This document shows positions 5,894 to 9,273 of a stretch of DNA of 9,273 nt, in pieces. Position 1 is the stretch's first letter. Every line of letters begins with the position of its first letter. Below the pieces are notes generated by a model that ran no database searches, had not been told where the DNA came from, and worked only from the letters and a program-made list of their open reading frames with translations. A program made the translations under genes and the position numbers. Source of the stretch: Planctomycetota bacterium (GTDB lineage Bacteria; Planctomycetota; Phycisphaerae; Sedimentisphaerales; Anaerohalosphaeraceae); assembly GCA_012519365.1 (NCBI GenBank), contig JAAYQH010000484.1, positions 1 to 9,273 on the forward strand, written 5' to 3'.

Positions 5894-6861
5894 ATGTATT
5901 ATTGACTTCAGTAGGGCGACGCGGCTATCTGGTGCGCTATTTCAAAGAGGCATTGGGCCCGGACGGCCAAGTGTGGGGGGCGGACAACAGCCGATATGCG
6001 CCGGCATTTGCCTATTGCGACCATCGCGTCATTGTGCCGGAAATTACCCACGCTGATTATCTGGATCATATCCTTCAGTTATGCCGGACCAACAAGATTG
6101 AGGTGGTTATCCCGCTTATAGACCCGGAACTTGAGATATTATCGGTGTTTCAAAGCGAATTTGAGCGACACGACATCCTGCTTCTGATCTCGCCGCCCCA
6201 GACCATTGAGATTGCCTCAGACAAATACCTTACTTGGCAGTTTGCTCAACAGCGCGGCATCGCTGTTCCCCAGACGTTTATTACAATCGAGGAGGCCTTG
6301 AATCAAATCGATGCCGGTACAGTAAGCTGGCCGTTGCTGGTCAAGCACCGAAAAGGCAGTGCCTCTTTGAATTTGACTTATTGCACCGACAAAATCCAGT
6401 TGGAAGGGGCCCTCGAGGCCTGCCAGGCTCCGATGATTCAAGAGGTTATCAAAGGTGTCGAATACGGCTACGACCTGTTTGCCGATGCCCAGTCGCGTCC
6501 TGTCAGTGTCTATTGCAAACGAAAATTGGCGATGCGAGCCGGGGAAACCGACAAGGCTGTCAGCACGAACAACCCTGCGCTCATCGAATTCGGCTCAACC
6601 CTTCTAAAACATCTAAAACTCATCGGCCCGGCGGATGTGGATGTGATGGTCGATAAAGATGGTCCCAAACTGCTCGAAATTAACCCCCGCTTCGGCGGCG
6701 GCTACCCTTGTGCACATCTGGCCGGAGCGGCCTTCCCCCAAAAGGTCCTGGCAATCCGCCGTGGCGAGCCGCTGGTCCCTGACATTGGCGCCTGCCCCGA
6801 CGGCATCTGCATGCTCAAACAAGATGAAATCATCCAGCCCGACTGGCTCCTAAACGGTTAG
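5890..6861 (+). CDS. ATP-grasp domain protein (carbamoyl-phosphate-synthase-like ligase)
   Basis: The 323-residue cytoplasmic protein has an N-terminal Rossmann-like pre-ATP-grasp segment beginning MNVLLTSVGRRGYLVRYF, the usual opening of this family. An ATP-grasp fold follows. LLVKHRKGSAS (Lys152 region) probably binds ATP phosphates. DVDVMVD (249-255) is followed by LEINPRFGGGYP, where Glu263 and Asn265 are the expected metal ligands and Arg267 is conserved. Such enzymes form an acyl phosphate and join a carboxylate to an amine or thiol; the substrate is not readable from sequence. Relatives often occur among surface-polysaccharide or amino-sugar genes, which fits the divergent sugar-phosphate transferase. 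ATG 5890 has no binding site of its own. The nearest good one precedes a mini reading frame that ends across this start. Confidence 0.85.
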   Translation: MNVLLTSVGRRGYLVRYFKEALGPDGQVWGADNSRYAPAFAYCDHRVIVPEITHADYLDHILQLCRTNKIEVVIPLIDPELEILSVFQSEFERHDILLLISPPQTIEIASDKYLTWQFAQQRGIAVPQTFITIEEALNQIDAGTVSWPLLVKHRKGSASLNLTYCTDKIQLEGALEACQAPMIQEVIKGVEYGYDLFADAQSRPVSVYCKRKLAMRAGETDKAVSTNNPALIEFGSTLLKHLKLIGPADVDVMVDKDGPKLLEINPRFGGGYPCAHLAGAAFPQKVLAIRRGEPLVPDIGACPDGICMLKQDEIIQPDWLLNG

Positions 6862-7044
6862 CACCCCCCAAAAATTCAAAACGGCAAAACAGGCCCCTAC
6901 CCCATGCTGCCCGATAAAAGAGCGATCATCAGCAAATTGTTGCAGTTTTTATTGCTTTTTGAGCGAAATTACGCGAAAATCCACCCACATATGAGCTTGT
7001 GTTATTGACACGGATGTTGAATTAACCCAAAAAGGAGCGCTGAC
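6862..7044. other. Intergenic region between the ATP-grasp and CPBP protease genes
   Basis: This is an A/T-rich gap of 183 bases. A weak GCAA/TTGC hairpin (6933-6944) is followed by two short T-runs and may be a poor terminator. A consensus TTGACA occurs at 7005-7010, but no -10 element lies at the right distance. AAAGGAG (7031-7037) is the ribosome binding site of the following gene. Confidence 0.35.
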
Positions 7045-7923
7045 GTGGCCGCTCGCACCAAACGCAACAAAACTAAACGCTCAACGGGACAACTCGTTTC
7101 GTTTCTGCCGGATTCCTATCTGGATCGAACCAGTCGACCTATCTATGCCCTGGCCTACTTGCTGGGCTTTATTTTGTTTTATGAAATTGGCACGTTTTTG
7201 ATTCATCCCGAGACGCTCACCCAGTCCCTGGCCCAGCCTCAGGTGCGCGTCGTAGCCTTTGTGTGGGTACAAAATCTGCTCGAATTTATCGGATTCAGCC
7301 CCCGGATGACTTGGCTGACCGCCCCATTGGTCGTTATGGTGTTTTTGCTGGCCCTTCAGTACACATCAAAAACACCGTGGTATATCCGTATCAGTGATTT
7401 TATTCCGATGACGCTCGAGTGCATTGGGTTGGCCGTGCCGCTGATTGTCCTGAGTTTGCTGCTCAACAGTAACGGCCAGGCCGGGCCCCCTTCGGCTGCG
7501 GCGGTGATGCCGCTTCAGGAGGTCATCGACCCGCAGACTCAACGGATGTTGCTGGTCGATATTATTACCGGCATCGGGGCGGGGATTTATGAGGAGCTTG
7601 TATTTCGCCTGATCCTTATTTGTCTGCTGATGATGCTGTTTCAGGACTTGCTTGGGATGCAGAAAAACAACGCGATTTTTGTCTCGATACTAATTTCGGC
7701 GGTGCTGTTCAGTGCCCACCATCACATCTTTTTTGCCAATGGACGGTTTTTCCGAGGCGATCCGTTTACAATGGGGCGGTTTGTCTTTCGCACCCTTGCG
7801 GGAATCTATTTCGCTGTTTTGTATGCTGTCCGGGGGTTTGGTATCACCGCAGGAACCCATGCCTTTTACAATATCCTTGCGGCAATACTGAAAATGCTGG
7901 TGTTTTTTGTGCGGCCGGCCTAA
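7045..7923 (+). CDS. CPBP (CAAX/Abi) family intramembrane metalloprotease
   Basis: The 292-residue protein begins with a basic, soluble 25-residue tail. Several hydrophobic segments follow (about 33-53, 66-83, 91-106, 122-140, 168-200, 209-231, 246-264 and 268-288). The three CPBP motifs are present: EELVFR (Glu183, Glu184, Arg188), FSAHH (Phe222 to His226, with a run of three His at 225-227) and HAFYN (His272 to Asn276). They form the intramembrane metal site of this family, related to the Rce1 CAAX protease. Bacterial members process peptides, confer bacteriocin immunity or have unknown roles. The N-terminal half has no recognised domain. The GTG start is well supported by AAAGGAG 7 bases upstream. 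No peptide precursor is seen nearby, so its target is unknown. Confidence 0.85.
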   Translation: MAARTKRNKTKRSTGQLVSFLPDSYLDRTSRPIYALAYLLGFILFYEIGTFLIHPETLTQSLAQPQVRVVAFVWVQNLLEFIGFSPRMTWLTAPLVVMVFLLALQYTSKTPWYIRISDFIPMTLECIGLAVPLIVLSLLLNSNGQAGPPSAAAVMPLQEVIDPQTQRMLLVDIITGIGAGIYEELVFRLILICLLMMLFQDLLGMQKNNAIFVSILISAVLFSAHHHIFFANGRFFRGDPFTMGRFVFRTLAGIYFAVLYAVRGFGITAGTHAFYNILAAILKMLVFFVRPA

Positions 7924-8120
7924 AAACTTTAATTTTTTTTGACTTTTTTGCATTTGTTTACTGCTTTCAAATTCCGCACTTGTAAAATAATCGTCCGATA
8001 AGGCTGACCTAAGCTCATTATCAGGGTTGGCATGGGGTTGATTTAGCCCAGCCGATTGCGGTATAATCACTTAGGTAAGGAACACGGCAATGGCATCTTT
8101 ATTGGACAGGACTGATTATT
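7924..8120. other. Intergenic region before the DUF2617-like gene
   Basis: The first 35 bases after the protease stop are extremely T-rich (runs of 8 and 6 Ts) but lack a GC-rich stem, so any terminator here is weak. The rest carries the promoter at 8038-8067 and the start of a short upstream reading frame at 8090. Confidence 0.4.
8038..8067 (+). promoter_or_regulatory. Sigma70-like promoter for the DUF2617-like gene
   Basis: A consensus TATAAT (8062-8067) is preceded by TTGATT (8038-8043) with an 18-base spacer. Transcription would begin near 8074, only about 16 bases before the upstream ATG at 8090. Confidence 0.6.
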
Positions 8121-8155
8121 ATGGATTCGCCCAAAAGCAATTTAGCTGTCAGTGA
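8090..8155 (+). CDS. Possible 21-codon upstream reading frame overlapping the DUF2617-like start
   Basis: ATG 8090 sits 8 bases after TAAGGA (8076-8081), the best ribosome binding site downstream of the promoter. The frame reads MASLLDRTDYYGFAQKQFSC and ends at TGA 8153-8155. It overlaps the first 35 bases of the main gene in another frame. It may tune or couple translation of that gene, or be a chance frame. No homologue is recognised. Confidence 0.3.
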   Translation: MASLLDRTDYYGFAQKQFSCQ

Positions 8156-8669
8156 ATTGGTTTTCTCGCTTTTTCAGCGTCCCCTTCATCCGGAATTGTT
8201 TACGATTTACGCGCGGCGACACTTAAAAACCGATCTTTATGAGACGATGATCTGGGCGACCGGCGGCTCACATGTAGTGACGGTGTTTGTAGGGGATGTT
8301 TGTCTGAGTGAGCTGATCAGTGCCCCCGGGCAACTGTTGCCCAAACGCGGCCTGATCGAACGGTTCCAGTTTCGCGGCCAACGGACGCACAAGTGTACCC
8401 TAAGCCGGGGACTGAGTTACATGACCGATTTTCAGATTGAAAAGATGAGTCCGAACCTCTATCGACAAAGCCATTACGATCTGGAGCGGTTTGCCCGCAA
8501 TCGGGGGATGTTCGTAACGTTTCCGGAAATGGCCGTCGGCGGGCTGGAGCCTTTTAGTTATGTTTATTTTGAGGCCCGACGCAATGAACTGCATATTCAC
8601 GCGTTTCATGCGTACCCGGACCAATTAACGATAATCAAGACCCAGTCGCTCTTTGATTTGCATCAATAA
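8121..8669 (+). CDS. DUF2617-like protein of unknown function
   Basis: The 182-residue soluble protein has no signal peptide or membrane segment. The ending FHAYPDQLTIIKTQS (from about 162) resembles the HAYP...L..T.T ending I recall for DUF2617 proteins of actinobacteria and planctomycetes. The central GGSHVVTVFVGDVCLSEL (48-65) also fits that family. No catalytic motif is evident and no function is known. ATG 8121 has a modest binding site, AGGA (8108-8111), 9 bases upstream. A stronger one upstream serves the out-of-frame ATG at 8090. It is a single-gene unit with its own promoter and terminator. The coding call is secure; the family assignment rests on remembered motifs. Confidence 0.7.
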   Translation: MDSPKSNLAVSELVFSLFQRPLHPELFTIYARRHLKTDLYETMIWATGGSHVVTVFVGDVCLSELISAPGQLLPKRGLIERFQFRGQRTHKCTLSRGLSYMTDFQIEKMSPNLYRQSHYDLERFARNRGMFVTFPEMAVGGLEPFSYVYFEARRNELHIHAFHAYPDQLTIIKTQSLFDLHQ

Positions 8670-8676
8670 ACATCTC

Positions 8677-8709
8677 AAAGACCCGTTTTTCACAAAAACG
8701 GGTCTTTTT
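8677..8709 (+). terminator. Rho-independent terminator after the DUF2617-like gene
   Basis: A perfect 14-base-pair stem (8677-8690 with 8694-8707) has the 3-base loop CAC. Its core is AGACCCG/CGGGTCT and it runs into a T-tract (8705-8709). It starts 7 bases after the stop codon. Confidence 0.92.
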
Positions 8710-8717
8710 ATGCGCGC

Positions 8718-8753
8718 AAAAAACCGGACAAACGGTCTCGTCCGTCTGCCCGG
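8718..8753 (-). terminator. Rho-independent terminator after rpsU
   Basis: On the minus strand, CCGGGCAGACGG and CCGTTTGTCCGG form a 12-pair stem with two G-U pairs (8724-8753). The loop is ACGAGA and six Ts follow (8718-8723). It lies about 27 bases past the rpsU stop codon. Confidence 0.88.
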
Positions 8754-8780
8754 AGATAGGTCGATCGATTGTAGAAAGGA

Positions 8781-8981
8781 TTAGACGCGGGGTGTGCCGC
8801 CGCTGACCAGACGGGCCATCCGCTGGGATTTTCGACGTTTTCGACGGTTCTTCTCCGACGGTTTTTCGTAATAACCGTTGCGCTTGATGTCACGAATCAG
8901 GCCTTCTTTTTCGCACATCTTCTTAAACCGCTTGACCATTTGCTGAATACTTTCACCCGCACGTGATTTTACTTTGATCAT
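8781..8981 (-). CDS. rpsU: 30S ribosomal protein bS21
   Basis: The 66-residue, very basic protein has the S21 pattern: RAGESIQQMVKRFKKMCEKEG (7-27), then RRNGYYEKPSEKNRRKR-type sequence and an Arg/Lys-rich tail. Length and composition are typical. It joins the small-subunit platform near the 3' end of 16S rRNA and helps initiation. ATG 8981 is preceded by AGGAAGG at a suitable distance. It is a single-gene unit with a candidate promoter upstream and its own terminator downstream. Confidence 0.95.
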   Translation of the reverse strand: MIKVKSRAGESIQQMVKRFKKMCEKEGLIRDIKRNGYYEKPSEKNRRKRRKSQRMARLVSGGTPRV

Positions 8982-9042
8982 AAATGTTCAAACCTTCCTG
9001 CTGAGTATTGTTAAATCGCTTTTTTACCAAAGAGAACCTTCT

Positions 9043-9070
9043 AATGTATCGATTTATTGCGAAAATGCAA
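9043..9070 (-). promoter_or_regulatory. Candidate rpsU promoter
   Basis: On the minus strand TTGCAT (9065-9070) and TACATT (9043-9048) are separated by 16 bases. Both hexamers match the sigma70 consensus only partly. The leader to the ATG would be about 55 bases. Confidence 0.4.
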
Positions 9071-9092
9071 GCCAAAATTTCATATTTTTGGC
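9071..9092. repeat. Inverted repeat abutting the rpsU promoter
   Basis: GCCAAAA (9071-9077) and TTTTGGC (9086-9092) are perfect 7-base arms around 8 bases. The repeat directly abuts the predicted -35 element of rpsU on its upstream side, so it could bind a regulator. Confidence 0.35.
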
Positions 9093-9234
9093 AGCGATGA
9101 GTACCCTATGCGAATTTTGCCTTGAATTTACTTGCAAATTGCACCGGTTTTGAGTAAGGTGATCACACGTTTTTGGGCTCGCCGGGGAATCGACGGCTCA
9201 GGAAAGTCGTAACTGTCTATTTTAAGATAAGTTA

Positions 9235-9273
9235 GGGCGGTTAGCTCAGTCGGCTAGAGCGCCTGCCTTACAA
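9235..9273 (+). tRNA. tRNA-Val (UAC anticodon), 5' half
   Basis: The sequence reads as the first 39 bases of a tRNA: acceptor strand GGGCGGT (9235-9241), TA, D-stem GCTC/GAGC (9244-9247, 9257-9260) with loop AGTCGGCTA, then anticodon stem CCTGC (9262-9266) and loop CTTACAA (9267-9273). The anticodon at 9269-9271 is TAC, which reads valine codons. The window ends inside the gene at the last loop base, so the 3' half is not seen. Confidence 0.92.

Larger units (their letters stand above)
8982..9234. other. Divergent intergenic region between rpsU and tRNA-Val
   Basis: The left half is A/T-rich and holds the candidate rpsU promoter and an adjacent inverted repeat. The right half (9165-9215) is more GC-rich, with short GCCG/CGGC complementarity. 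I could not assign a clear promoter for the tRNA or a known small RNA in it. Confidence 0.4.

Noticed and set aside
7005..7010. Consensus TTGACA as promoter of the CPBP protease gene
   Set aside because: No -10-like hexamer occurs 15-19 bases downstream; that position is the A-rich ribosome binding region.
9235..9273. tRNA gene as an integration site
   Set aside because: No integrase, direct repeat or foreign-looking DNA is visible next to the tRNA, and its 3' end is outside the window.

Overview
The window looks like ordinary chromosome from a Gram-negative-type bacterium of moderate GC content. I infer Planctomycetota, probably Phycisphaerae-like. The inference rests on family content: a stand-alone UxaE-type tagaturonate epimerase, a DUF2617-like protein, a secreted transglutaminase-like protein and an MnmE-like GTPase paralogue. 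It is not based on any phylogenetic marker. Most starts carry clear Shine-Dalgarno sequences (AAGGA, GGAGG). I see no insertion sequence, phage gene, CRISPR array or integrase.

Layout. 1-702 (minus): 5' part of a GTPase resembling MnmE, running off the left edge. 703-918: divergent intergenic region with a plus-strand promoter. 919-4441 (plus): a compact three-gene set. It encodes an exported transglutaminase-like protein, a SagB-type nitroreductase whose start lies inside the preceding gene, and a UxaE-family epimerase, and it is closed by a strong terminator. 4556-5716 (minus): a WecA/TagO-like polyprenyl-phosphate sugar-1-phosphate transferase. It is divergent from an ATP-grasp ligase (5890-6861, plus), and the two share a promoter region with back-to-back sigma70-like promoters and a small inverted repeat between them. 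7045-7923 (plus): a CPBP/CAAX-type intramembrane protease. 8121-8669 (plus): a DUF2617-like protein behind a good promoter. Two converging terminators (8677-8753) separate it from rpsU (8781-8981, minus). The right edge cuts through a tRNA-Val(UAC) gene.

How the genes may work together. The transglutaminase-like and nitroreductase genes overlap by 29 bases and are probably translationally coupled. The epimerase follows after 42 bases, so the three are probably co-transcribed, although no known pathway joins them. The sugar-phosphate transferase initiates cell-surface glycan assembly. The divergent ATP-grasp gene belongs to a type that often sits near such genes, but a shared pathway is inference.

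Most unusual points. Two genes (ATP-grasp and DUF2617-like) are preceded by short, well-positioned upstream reading frames that overlap the main start in another frame. The MnmE-like protein has lost the usual N-terminal signature motifs. The sugar-phosphate transferase has HIYD where WecA-type enzymes usually have HIHH. The epimerase lacks the N-terminal region I recall in the Thermotoga enzyme. I did not find a convincing new multi-gene defence or mobile system.
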